A stretch of 64,000 nt of DNA from Proales similis. Taxonomy: Eukaryota > Rotifera > Eurotatoria > Ploima > Proalidae. The first letter of the stretch is position 1; each line of letters starts with the position of its first letter. Under the pieces are notes generated by a model. It saw only the letters and a program-made list of their open reading frames with translations. It was not told where the DNA came from and did not search any database. The translations under genes and the position numbers were made by a program. Positions 19,342-29,888 of the stretch are shown here, piece by piece. The stretch covers positions 1,860,001 to 1,924,000 of the forward strand of contig JAGVRJ010000007.1 in the NCBI GenBank assembly GCA_019059635.1, in the 5' to 3' direction.

Positions 19342-20688
19342 ATGGACGGCCTGGGCAACATAAACTGGTGGGGCTTTTCGCCCTCTCTTGACTTGGCTCG
19401 TCTTTACAATCAGTGCGCTGGTTCAGACGGCCATGCGAACCACTCAAACGAGCTCAACATTTTGCTACTTGGTGCTGGCGATCCGCGGCTTATAATTGAG
19501 ACTGTGGCCAATCGGCACCAAAATCAGACAATAAACTTTTTCGTTTACGACAAAATGCTCGAATTGTACGCCAGAGACATGCTGCTCTTAAGCATACTGA
19601 TCGAGAAGGCTGAAGCAAAAAGCATCCAAGACAAGTCTGAGCTCTATTTGGAAATATTCGGAAATCTAATGGTCAGAGAGAACACTGGCGAGTATATAAG
19701 GAAAAAAGCCAACGAGTTCATAAGCTACATAACGGATTTGGAGCTAATGAACAAACAATTTCATGGATTGTTTGATTTTGAACGCCTTAAATTTAAAGAG
19801 CGCGATTTCATTGAGAACTTGTTTAAATATTGGCGGCTTGGATCGTACGAGAAAGGAGTCGAGGTGTTTCCGGCGGCCAAATGCTGGGATGTACGCTTGA
19901 GAAATTATCTAGGAGCACGTTACGACTCAAGGGCAAACGCGTTCGACTGGGACTACGCAATGAAGCTGAGCGAACGACCCAACGCGTCAATTGTTCATAG
20001 ATTTCAATATTCTAGCTGGCGAGAGAGCGGCGTCGCGTTCGAGCTCAGAGAGAGTGAATATACGCATTCGAACAAAACGCTCGCCTCGGGCATAGTCTTG
20101 AACGATCCACGCTCAGGCGAGAAGACGAGTCGACGAGGCTACTTCGGCGACATTGTTGTCGGACCATTTATCGCGTTCGGCATCCAAACCGAAAACAAAG
20201 AATTTTACAAAAAGCAAAACGATAAATTCAAATATTCAATGATCGATGTGGCAAGACACAATCTTGAGCAAATAGCGGACAAATTAGCGAAACAAGTCGA
20301 AAGCGGATCTGACCAGAACCCCTATGAGCTGCTTAGAGGCATAAAAATAAGCTTTCTTCCCCTCACTGCCGTCCAGGACCTGATCGAAAAGACCAAATAC
20401 GACGCTTGCTTTGACTTGGTCTATTTTGGCAATAGCTGTGCGTCTCATTTCGGACCGAAACTAATGAAAACACTGAAAGAGAAAGCAGTATTGGTGCTCG
20501 AGACCGCCAAGTACATGATCGAACTTGACAAAAAGCAAATAAACGGATTCTCAGAGCGGCTCACTCAAATTGCTGCCGAATGTCAACTCTCAGTTGAAAT
20601 GCGAAATGAAAAGCTCGATAGCGACAAGCTAGAGACGGCCGATTACCTTGTGTTTGTTAAAAATGCTCCAAATCCTGATCCGAAATAG
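19342..20688 (+). CDS. DNAAF3: Dynein axonemal assembly factor 3
   Basis: An intronless frame of 448 residues. Conserved blocks match animal DNAAF3 in order: GNINWWGFSPSLDL at the start, LNILLLGAGDPR, LKFKERDFIE, WDVRLRNYLGARYD, FDWDYAMKL, RESGVAFELRES, RRGYFGDIVVGPFIAFGI and ISFLPLTAVQDL. The WWGFSP block and the YFGDIxxGPFxAFG block are diagnostic. DNAAF3 acts in the cytoplasm to preassemble outer and inner dynein arms, so its presence implies motile cilia. The human protein is 541 residues; the shorter C-terminus here lacks its variable tail. The start is the first in-frame ATG at 19342. An AATAAA at 20739-20744 serves its 3' end, inside the 85-nt gap to the convergent AARS2 stop. Confidence 0.95.
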   Translation: MDGLGNINWWGFSPSLDLARLYNQCAGSDGHANHSNELNILLLGAGDPRLIIETVANRHQNQTINFFVYDKMLELYARDMLLLSILIEKAEAKSIQDKSELYLEIFGNLMVRENTGEYIRKKANEFISYITDLELMNKQFHGLFDFERLKFKERDFIENLFKYWRLGSYEKGVEVFPAAKCWDVRLRNYLGARYDSRANAFDWDYAMKLSERPNASIVHRFQYSSWRESGVAFELRESEYTHSNKTLASGIVLNDPRSGEKTSRRGYFGDIVVGPFIAFGIQTENKEFYKKQNDKFKYSMIDVARHNLEQIADKLAKQVESGSDQNPYELLRGIKISFLPLTAVQDLIEKTKYDACFDLVYFGNSCASHFGPKLMKTLKEKAVLVLETAKYMIELDKKQINGFSERLTQIAAECQLSVEMRNEKLDSDKLETADYLVFVKNAPNPDPK

Positions 20689-20773
20689 ATGAGCTTGATT
20701 GCATATTTGCTCTCGCTCAATTAAAATCTAAATTTGTTAATAAAAAAAATGTGAAATTGAAGCTCCAGATCTT

Positions 20774-23700
20774 TTATTGAGACGCTCGGGGAGATTGCTC
20801 TCGATCAGCAAGCTTGTAAACTGTGCAAAGAGGCGTCTTTTCGACTACAGACGCTTGGAAAGACTCGGAGGAGAGGAGCTCGTCGACCTTGGGCGCGTCA
20901 ATGGTTTTCTCTCGCTGGTAGACAATCAAATGGTTCCGGTATTGATTATGAACAGCGATGAACGGAGCGTTAAATTTAATTTTTTTTATCGTGTCGACTA
21001 TTGCCTGATGAGTCAGCGCAGATTCGATTTTAATAAAAAGGCCGTCGATCGACGTCAAACGCTCGTTTGATTCCAATTCGCTTTCTAAATATCTTCGCAA
21101 CGTTTTCTGCATCGCGTACTTTGACGGTCGATATTTCTCCGACTCGGTTTTGATCTTTTGCACGGCTAGATAGTTCACCGGTTTGTGTTTGAATATGTCC
21201 TCGATCCTAAGAGACAAGTCCGCTCCTCTATTCTGCAGCTCCATTTGAGTTTTGAGCTCAACTTCTGTGGTGCACAGTTTCTCGTGCAACTTTTTCATTT
21301 CATCGAACAGTTGCAGCGCTCTTTTTCCGTTTTCCAGGGCCTCTCTAGCTCGATCAGAGGTCAAACACTCAACTTCGTAAGACGAATCTCCGACCACGTT
21401 TAAATGCGCGATTGTCATCACCTCAATCTGGCCCGTGTTTTCCACATGAGTGCCACAGCAAAGCTCGGCCGAGTAATCATCTGCGATTTCTGTCGATGCT
21501 TGTTGGCCAAACGGTGACCCAATGTTAACCAAACGAACCTTTCTGGGATAGAGAACGTCATTCAGCTTCCTAGTCGGTCGCTTGTCAAGCTTGTTGGGCT
21601 CAAATAGCTTTTCGTAGTCGACGTCGCATTGAATCGACAATGGAATCTTCTGCGATATTATTTGATTGCACATTTGCTCGATTTTGTGCAAATCGTCGAG
21701 ACTCGGCTTCTCATGTCCGAATTTAAATTTGAACTCGAAGCGAAGCGAGCCGGCTTTGGCCGATGATTGCGTTTGAATAATCCTGTCCTCGGTTTCGTAG
21801 TGTCTTCTGATCACGTGGTTGAGCAAATGAATTCCTGAGTGGTTCACTGACGTAAAGAATCTGTGCTGTTCATCGACATGCAAAACAACGCTCTTGGGCG
21901 TCTCACGTAGATCGCGCAGGCACACGCCCTGGTGGAAAGAATAGTCGAGAACGCTTACTACGTGCTCAATTTCAATTAAATGTTGCCCATCGGCTCCACA
22001 AACAAATCCCTTGTCAGATGCTTGTCCGCCGCTCTCTGGATAGAAGCAGGTCCGATCGAGCACTAAAATGCACTCGTCGCCTTGCTTGAGGCATTCTCGT
22101 GGCTCCAGTTCGCCTTGTTCGTTGCGAGCCGCAATCATTTTCACTTGGGCCATCAACGGCTCAACATTTGCCTTTTTCGCATCCGAATCAATCGAGTAAG
22201 AATATTTTCTCTCATCGTTGGTCTTGGCCACATTGTCAAGTAGTTGGGCCAGCTGGATGTAAACTGTGTTGTCCTTTCGCTGGTTCTTCATGTTCCTGAG
22301 CGCTTTCTCTTGATGAGAAACAAAGATCCTTTGAAACGAGTCCATATCGAGACTAATGCCTTTCTCGTGGCCAATCTGCTGAATAAACTCGATTGGAATC
22401 TCGCTGCCAGAGTTGTCGCCTTTGAATAGACGCCAGATTTGCTCGCCACTTAGACTCGAGGGATGGTCAAGTTTGCTCAAATAGCGAATAGTCACCTCTT
22501 CTGCTCGCCTGAGCTTTTCTTTTTGCCGCTCCTCGGTCTGTCTAATAACCTGATGTGTTCGCAGCATTAGATTGTTGCCAAAAGGAACTAAATTCACTTA
22601 AAATGCACCTCTTTGATTGACTCTTGGCTGCTTATGAGCTCGGGGTAGCCGTGACTCAGAGAGTCGACTATGACCGGCACTAGTTCACATATGAAATCGG
22701 CGTTGTCGTACGAGGCACCGAAATGATCGCGACTTATCTTGAGACATTTCAGAATCAGAAATCGAAGAAAGCCTCCCAGTCCATTTCGGCTCGGCACAAG
22801 GCCGTCGCTAATAGAAATCACTATTGAACGCATATGATCCGCAAGAACTCGATATGCACTCGAAAGCGGATCACTTGAGTCGCAGTTGAAGTACGGTCTT
22901 GTGTTGGGCGCCATTTCTTGAATCCTCTCAAACACTGGCATGAACAGGTCCGACTCGTAGTTGCTGTCAAGCTTGTTCAAAACAGCACTCAGTCGTTCGA
23001 GGCCCATTCCAGTGTCCACCATTAGTCGAGATAAAGAGGAGAACGAGCTCGGTCCTAATCGATTGTATTGCATAAACACCAGATTCCAAAGCTCAATGAC
23101 CCGTTCAGTTCCGGCATTGACCAGCTTCAACGCTTCGTCTTGCGATGATCGGTCTAGATTGCTCTTGCGATCATAGTGAATCTCAGTGCACGGGCCACAG
23201 GGTCCGACGACGTCCATCTCCCAAAAGTTCTCCTTCATTCCGAACGGAATAATTTGCCGCTCGGGAACACCGAGCTTGAGCCATATGTCCCGAGTCTCGA
23301 GATCTTTAGCCAGATTGAATTTGCTATCGCCAGCAAAATAGGTAAAATACAAACGATCCAGCTCAAGGCCGTATTTTTCGACAAGTAGCTGGAGAGCGAG
23401 CTCGCAGGCCTTTTGTTTGCCGTAGCCGCCAAACGACCAGTTGCCAAGCATCTCGAAAAACGTGTGATGATAAGTGTCATGACCGATCTCGTCCAAATCG
23501 GAATGCTTGCCGCCGATTCGAATGCACTTTTGTGAATTGGCAACTCCCGTGTACTCGGCTGGATCTAGTATCTGACTGGGCTCTATTTCGCCCAGAATTA
23601 CTGACTTGAACTGATTCATACCAGCGTTGGTGAAGTATGTGCCCGAGCCCTTTGGGGGCAAGACCGTGCTCGACGGAATGAACTTGTGGCCATTTTGTAG

Positions 23701-23838
23701 ACAAAAGAAGTCTAAAAACTGACTACGGATGTTGTCTGCGCGCCATTTGATTTCGTTCTTTTGCCAGCGCGAGCCGAAGCGTAAAGTCTCGAGTCGAATA
23801 CGCAATCCTGCCCTAAGCTGGGAGTTTAATCTTTGCAT
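20774..23838 (-). CDS. AARS2: Alanyl-tRNA synthetase, mitochondrial type
   Basis: Two exons, 22609-23838 and 20774-22549, joined over a 59-nt intron (GAG|gtgcat...acatcag|GTT); 1001 residues. The catalytic domain carries TYFTNAGMNQFK, KCIRIGGKHSDLDEIGHDTYHHTFFEMLGNWSFG and the GLERL region. The editing domain keeps both zinc motifs, HSGIH (near residue 646) and CCGTH (near 773). The N-terminus before DNIRSQFLDFF is R/Q/L-rich and lacks acidic residues, as expected for a mitochondrial targeting peptide. The glycine-rich C-Ala domain of cytosolic enzymes is not seen. Human AARS2 is 985 residues. The ATG chosen is at 23838; the frame extends upstream without another ATG. The stop codon TAA lies inside an AATAAA (20773-20778), so poly(A) signal and stop overlap. 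Confidence 0.93.
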
Positions 23839-24013
23839 GGTCCTAATCAATCCTGGCAATCGAAGCAACGCGCTCTCTCTCTCTCTTTGTCTCTGCTTCT
23901 GTAGGCTGAATAAAATTGCGAACTTAAACTAACTTATGAACAAGATGCTTTATTCACGATTGAGAGATTCATTGTCTAAAAGCTGAATAAAAAAAAATGA
24001 TGTTCAAACGAAT

Positions 24014-24400
24014 TTAGCCAAAGTACATGGCTGCGTTTGGAAACTTGGCCGGGTTTCCCTGCACAGCCAAGGAGACAATCAATGGAACTCCGCCAAGTAT
24101 GAGGCCAAGCACAAAGCAGACCAGCGCCGACTGATTGTGCTGTTTGGCCAGTCGCGAGTAAAACGCAGCCTCCTCGTAGGCCTTGAGACGGTTGAACTTT
24201 CTGACTTTGTTCGATGCTCGGTAAGCGAATATGCCCCACAAGAAGCAGATGAACAGCGACAGAGTCGACCGGCTCATGTAGTCCGGCTGAGGCGTGTGCT
24301 CGATTATTTTGCCGTACGCTTGCGGCTGATTGCCGATTGCACCGATTTGTATCTGCTCTGGCTCGTCCATGCCGTACTCAACATCCTCCTGGTAGCTCAT
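24014..24400 (-). CDS. CD225/dispanin-family two-helix membrane protein
   Basis: A 128-residue intronless frame. A Q/P/D-rich N-terminus of about 40 residues precedes PDYMSRSTLSLFICFLWG, a first hydrophobic segment, then RASNKVRKFN, EEAAFYSRLAKQ and a second hydrophobic segment (ALVCFVLGLILGGVPLIV). The pattern P-x-Y ... S ... C-x-W-G ... A-x-x-S-x-x-V ... A-x-x-S-R-x-A ... fits the CD225 domain of dispanins (PRRT, SYNDIG and IFITM groups). These are re-entrant or single-pass proteins of endosomes and plasma membrane. The specific subfamily cannot be decided. It lies between CFAP184 and AARS2 on the same strand, with gaps of 247 and 175 nt. An AATAAA (minus strand, near 23946-23951) follows its stop. 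Confidence 0.75.
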   Translation of the reverse strand: MSYQEDVEYGMDEPEQIQIGAIGNQPQAYGKIIEHTPQPDYMSRSTLSLFICFLWGIFAYRASNKVRKFNRLKAYEEAAFYSRLAKQHNQSALVCFVLGLILGGVPLIVSLAVQGNPAKFPNAAMYFG

Positions 24401-24647
24401 ATTGGCCCGATTTTTCTACACGACGATCAAGCGACTCGGCGATTTCAAATATCGAATGACCTTATTCACATTATGCTATTCTATTTCAAGCTTACCTGAA
24501 TGCAGTGGTCACTCTGGTCAGCCGCATAATTTATTACATGTCCCTGGCCGAGCCCGTCAACTACCTGCCCGAAATCAAACTATAATCTGCTCGTTTGAAT
24601 TTTTGTTGCAGAATTTTATTCGAATCAAATTGGTCTCGTTCGGATCA

Positions 24648-26761
24648 TCATTCGGCGTTCAGTTCAGCAATTTTCTGCTTGATGCCCTTATTGTTGAGCA
24701 CCAGTTCGGCGTGTTTACGCTTAAGCATTTCAATACGGTCGACAATGTCGTCGTTCTTGTCTAGGCAGTTTTCAAAGTCGCGCAGCAAATCGGTGTTGCC
24801 CAAGAGACCGCTGTTTTGCTTTAGACGAGAATTGTCGCTTCTTAACGAATCTCTTGCCTGTTTCATGCGATTCAGCACGTCTCTTTTCTTCAATTTTTCG
24901 TTTCGATTGTTCAAACCTCTGGAATGGGCAAGCTCTAGCTAATTCAATACCTTTTTCACTTCTTGATCCAAGCTGTGCAGGGTTGTCTTTTCAATCTCGT
25001 TCTGTTTGAGCATGAACTGAAGCTTTTCTTTGACGTGGCTCAGCTGCTGCACGTCGTGGTTTATTTTCCTTTTCAATTTGTTCAGCTCCTAGTCACAGAG
25101 CAGATAAGAGAGGCTTAAATATATTTGAACTTATTTGCAAGCTCACCTCATTTCGCTCTTCGATTTTCTCATTGTAGGTTTGATTCTCGATCTTGAGCTG
25201 TTCGAAATCGATCATGTGAAGACCGCCGCCCACGTCGTCCTTTGCCTTTAGCTCTCTTTGCAGCTTCTCGATCTGATTGCCAAGTTTGATATTTTCAATG
25301 CGGAATCCGATGACCTCCTTCTCTTTTTCCCTTTCGCGCTCGATAAACGCAGTGGCATCTTTGGCATTCAGACTGCGACCGTTCATTGTAACTGAGCGCA
25401 AACATGCGTCTCGTTTGATTTGAGTGAACTTCATTTGTTCCACTTCGACTATTCTCTCTCTCTCCTCGCATTCAAGCTTCAGATGTGCCAGACGGTTTTC
25501 GGCGTCCACTTTCTGCTCATCGATTTGAGCTCGCAGCGATTCAATTGTGTCTTAATCACAGTACATTACTTTAACTCGCAATTTTTCTCATCTGCTGAAT
25601 GTCGAGCTTACTTAAATACTTGCTGTAGCGAGAGATGCTCTCGGCCGACGACTTTTCCGGCTGCGACGCTGCCAACTGCTCATCGGTTTTTTTCTTTCGA
25701 AAATAATCTGCCAAACGCATGTCCCACTGTTTATTGATTGTCATCATTCTCTCTCGCTCTTCGTAACATGTCTAAAATCGACTAAATTCATGAAATCGTG
25801 CTCTAACAAACCCTAATGGCAACTGTCTCACCCTATACTTGGCAATGAGCTCTTCTCGTGTGAGCTCCTGTTCTTCTTCTTCTTCCGGATAGTCCGTGTC
25901 GTTGGCCAAGTCGATTGGCTCGACTATTTGAACGCTGTTTGGCTGATTCGTGGCTGGCTCGTCCGCTTTGATTGTCTGAGCTGTTTCGTCCAACGCAGCT
26001 TGAGGCAGGTTGGCCTTTTCCAGCTTTTTTTAAAGAATTAATTGGTGAAAAACGACCGCAGACTTTTTTTTTGAATGTCTCACATCGTCGTCATCCTCTT
26101 CAGGAATCAGGTTTGCATCGGCATATTTATCCTTTTTTGACTTTCTTTTCGCCATCAGCTCTTTCTTGTTTTGAGAACTGTCAGCGACCTTGGAAGTGGA
26201 CTCATCGTCACCTCCGGCCTCGGCTTGAGCGTCCTCTTCTCCCGCATCCTCTTGGTTTCCATCGGCTAAACTCTCAGCGTTTATATCCAAGGTATCTTCG
26301 GTATGCTCGGCCGTTTCTCCGATTGTGTTCTCATCTCCTGACTGGGCCTGATCTTCATCATTGAGCACTGGCTGTTCGGACGGCTCTTGATTATCCACTT
26401 CAGGTTGCTCGTTCTCATCTTGGCCCTCGAGGGCCTTTTCTTCGTCTTGGTCATTTTGTTCCAAGTTGCTTGGCGCCTCTTCTAGACCATCTTGTTCCCC
26501 TGCTTCTATTGGATTGTTCTGTTCATCACCATTTTCAAGCTCATTTTCTACTTCCAATTCATTTTCACCATCATTTTCCTGTGCATTTTCTTCCATATTC
26601 TCGTCTCCATTTCCTAAATCGAATTGTGGATTATCGTTCGATGTTTGCGAAACAGGCATGGGCGTTTGTCCGTAGTTGGGCGTCTCATTCTCTGATTTTT
26701 CCAGTTCTGAGGTTTCCGGTCGACTGTCAACACCATCGAAATTGGGACGGTTCATATCCAT
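24648..26761 (-). CDS. CFAP184: Cilia- and flagella-associated protein 184 (CCDC96-like)
   Basis: Exons 26084-26761, 25832-26023, 25612-25771, 25147-25550, 24951-25088 and 24648-24887 give 603 residues. The first about 300 residues are extremely acidic and E/N/Q-rich. The rest is coiled coil with LHMIDFEQLKIENQTYNEKI, HVKEKLQ, KRDVLNRMKQARDSLR, GLLGNTDLLRDFE and LKRKHAELVL, which match the conserved C-terminal domain of CCDC96. That protein belongs to the CFAP184-CCDC113 axonemal complex near the radial spokes and nexin-dynein regulatory complex. Human CCDC96 is 555 residues with a similar acidic N-terminus. The last intron (24888-24950) uses an acceptor in an A-rich context, chosen because only it gives EVKK-KRDVLNR in frame. 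Confidence 0.88.
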
Positions 26762-27511
26762 CTTGATAGCTGGTCGCGTTTCGATGCGATTCCTTCATTC
26801 AAGATTCAGTTGTTAACTTTCAGCCTGAGATGCGAACAGAAAACCAGTTGCCATGACAACCGCCTCTAAAATCCAAATCGGACGCAAATATTGTCTCAAT
26901 TTGACACTTGAGAGAGCCGAGTATTAGATTGATTTGAAGCCGAATTGGCCAAGCGATTGAGCGAATTCTACGATCGCGTTCGTTGAAAATTGTGATTTTT
27001 ATTCAGACAAATGAGGTTGGTGGCGAAAAATGGTAGACGCATTGAAGTTGATTTGGGAAACGAAAATGAAAGTCGTCAATTGTTCGCTGGTCATGGGCGT
27101 ACGATTTGATTCAAACTAGTTGATTGATGATCTAGGGCGTGGCTTCAAGTGGCTCATTCGGGTGGGATTAATGGTGGAATGGGCCGCAATTCTCTACGTA
27201 GACGAACTAACTACGGATAAGGAGTGTAGACTAGTCATTGGGCGCATCTGCTCGCGTTCCCAGCTAGAAGCCATTCCCATAGATCGCTATCGCGCTAGAG
27301 CATCTTCATAGCCAGATCGCTTGTCTCAATCACGAATCGAAAGTTAAGGCGAGATAAAGAAATAATTGTGACGTCTATAAAAAGCCAAGACAAAGTACTA
27401 GAGCGACAAAGACGCAAAATATAAAAGCTCTAATTCGAAACTCAACACACACACACACACAAACACACACATACGACACAGCGAAAACAAGTGAAATTGA
27501 AATATCCAAAA
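26762..27511. promoter_or_regulatory. Divergent upstream region (CFAP184 / CDO1) with TATA boxes
   Basis: 750 nt separate divergent starts. Near the CDO1 start are two TATA-like boxes, TATAAAAAG at 27376-27384 and TATAAAAG at 27420-27427. The first is directly preceded by TGACGTC (27369-27375), a CRE-like half palindrome. An (AC)n tract at 27443-27472 lies between the second TATA and the ATG at 27512. Confidence 0.6.
27443..27472. repeat. (AC)n microsatellite upstream of CDO1
   Basis: AC dinucleotide runs interrupted by one AAAC. Located in the presumed 5' UTR of the cysteine dioxygenase gene. Confidence 0.85.
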
Positions 27512-28284
27512 ATGGAGATGGCTATAACACGAGAGCGCACTATATCCGAAATGGAACGCATCACTGAACATCATTCAAAACTTGACTTTGAGAACATTCC
27601 TGTGCCCAAGGATCTGAACCATTTGTGCGAGCTCATTCGGGACGTGTTCTCCAAAGACATTGTCAATGTGGAGTACGTCAGCGAACTATTGAAGAACTAT
27701 CGAAGCAATCCGAAAGATTGGCGAAAGTACGCCAAGTATGATCCACAAAAGTAAGCAGAGAGCCAGCTTTTGCATTGTGTCAATTTGATTCAATCGCTTT
27801 CATGCGCCAGGTACACGAGAAATTTGATCGACGAAGGCAATGGCAAGTACAATATTCTGCTGCTTTGCTGGGCCGAGTCGCAAGGTTCGAGCATTCACGA
27901 CCACAGCAACGCGCATTGCTTCATGAAGTGTCTTGACGGCGAGCTGGTCGAGACAAAGTTTGATTGGCCCACCGAAGAGAACTCTGAAATGAAAGAGAAA
28001 AAGCGAACTGTGCTGAGCAAAAACGGAGTCTGCTACATCAATGGTGAGCTACAGCCGCTCTGGCCGCACATGAAGACTGTATTTTAAAACAGACATTCGC
28101 CTTAGATTCGCTTGGACTGCATCGCATTGAGAATCTTTCACACACTAAGCCCGGCGTGACTCTTCACATTTACATTCCTCCGTTCCAAGAGTGTCACGGT
28201 TTCGATCAGCAGACTGGCAAGAGTCGCGTCTGCAAGGTGACCTTCTACAGCAAATATGGCAAGAAAGGCAACCCTGCCGAATGA
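27512..28284 (+). CDS. CDO1: Cysteine dioxygenase type 1
   Basis: Exons 27512-27750, 27811-28043 and 28106-28284 give 216 residues (human 200). The cupin iron ligands are present: H-x-H in [11 protein letters not shown] and the third His in LGLHRIEN. The substrate-binding Arg in YTRNL is kept. The cysteine of AHCFMK and the tyrosine of LHIYIPP correspond to the Cys93-Tyr157 crosslink. CDO oxidises L-cysteine to cysteine sulfinate, the entry to taurine and sulfate formation. The extra N-terminal residues are polar ([12 protein letters not shown]). The promoter region has TATA boxes and a CRE-like site. An AATAAA near 28395 follows the stop by about 110 nt. Confidence 0.95.
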
Positions 28285-28471
28285 AAAGAATTGCCAGTTC
28301 ATTTCAAAGTGCATTTGCACCCTCCATCTGCCTTGTAGTTGCCTTTATCTCTTGAGTATTTAATTTTGTAAATTATTCAATCGTTAAACATAAAATAAAC
28401 AAAAATCTATCTCAATCTCTTAATTGACCTTGAATGCTTTTATTCTAAACAAAAATCGAAATTATTGAGAC

Positions 28472-29779
28472 CTAGGACGAACATTCGGCCGTTTCTTTTT
28501 CGATTGCGGTTTTTAGTGCGCGCAGATTTCGCTCTATAATCTCCAGGTCCGTTGGTCGATTCATGTAGATCATACCAGTGCCAGTTCTATTGCGACAGAC
28601 TTGAAATTCGCGTCGTTTAAGTTTGAAAGCAACAATGGCATTAACAAAGAGATTAAAAGCGCTCACAAGAGTTGATTATCACCGCCTGTGGACAGTGTCG
28701 AACAGTTTTGTGCGCATCTTCCTCGCTCAAATCGAACAATCTCGAACTAAACCAAGTCAGCTTTAGTCACATGTGCACAACAGAGAGCAGAGATGTTGGG
28801 AATACAGCACATTGACATTACTTCATACGGGGAGCGCAAGAGTACGGGCCGAGACGAATGGCTGGAGAGCATGAGGCCCTTGTTAGAGAGGTGAAGCATT
28901 CAAGCATCGGAGGGACTGGTCGGTCGCTTACTTTGAGCTTTGTGTTAAAAGCCAATGACCTGCCAGCCATTATCAAATCTCGCCGCTCAACTGAGCTTGA
29001 CAGGGCGTTTGAATAGTTGAGCTCGAAGCACAGCGATAGAGCATTAACAGCCTGGGAAATGATCGGCATGGTCAGATAGAGTTGGCGCTCGATTTTTCAT
29101 TTTCTTACGTTCTTCACTGGCTTCATTAGATGCTTATCAGTTAGACCGCAATCAACGCCGGAGTTTATCGATATTATGTCAACATTGAAATTGTTTGTAC
29201 ACACATACTAAATCTTGAGAATTAGCGCATTCAATTCTTTGCCAGATTTCAACTGAATGCTGGCTCACCGAGAGCACATAGCCGTCTTCGGGCTCGACAG
29301 CGATTAGATCGAATGCCTGAACCGCTTTGCTTTTCTTAAATTTCGCCAAATGAAACCGGCTCTTGTGTGTTTGAAAACAGGAAGTTGATTACAAGATGGT
29401 GAAGATGTGTACTGATATCCGAAGGCCTTATTTTGATGTTGATTCGTTTCAAAATCCTCACATTTCGGCCCGATCTCTCCAAGTGGATCCTCAACTCAGG
29501 CGATAGCTCATAAGCGCATGGCGTAGGAATTGAAATCTGACTTCTTCCTTCCTTCTTTCCTTTTGTCTTGCTCACCTCGGGAAATTCAAAGTCCAATGAA
29601 AGCCCTAAATTGTCGTAACCCACTTTTCCAATTCATCAATTCCGGTTTAGTTCATTTAGGCAGCGTTTAATTAAGCAAAGAAAAAAATTCTCACAGTTGA
29701 CTGCGTTGCGAACCAGCGATTCGATCGAGCCTGGTGTCAAATTGGTCACATTCAGATTTAGATCGCTAAAACCGACCAT
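28472..29779 (-). CDS. RPP30: Ribonuclease P/MRP protein subunit p30
   Basis: Eight exons: 29695-29779, 29393-29622, 29269-29334, 29109-29207, 28932-29051, 28822-28878, 28667-28760 and 28472-28599; 292 residues (human 268). The sequence follows RPP30: MVGFSDLNLN, LGYDNLGLSLDF, RNVRILKRINI, VQAFDLIAVEPED, NNFNVDIISI, ALSLCFELNYSNALS, GLMLSSHSSRPVLLRSPYE and LFDLSEEDAHKTV. RPP30 is a TIM-barrel-fold subunit of RNase P and RNase MRP that binds the RNA and matures tRNA and rRNA precursors. The ATG at 29779 matches the family start; an in-frame ATG at 29866 would add 29 residues. An internal 39-nt stretch after FEFPE beginning GTGAGC was kept as coding because it is too short for an intron here. 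It begins only 109 nt after the REP stop. Confidence 0.9.
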
Positions 29780-29888
29780 TTTATTTGAAATTGTAGCCGC
29801 ACCACTCGGTTTATTCAGAAATTCAAAATGAGCAGCGTGCAATCGAGTGCCTAATAAACTCAACATTTTATTTAGAACGCAGCCAAAG

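Noticed and set aside
29537-29575. 39-nt GT-AG stretch inside RPP30 after FEFPE
   Set aside because: Shorter than any other intron in the window, lacks a pyrimidine tract, and is readable as coding.
29780-29866. N-terminal extension of RPP30 from an upstream ATG
   Set aside because: The family begins at M-x-x-F-x-DL, which matches 29779. The upstream part contains AATAAA-type signals belonging to REP.
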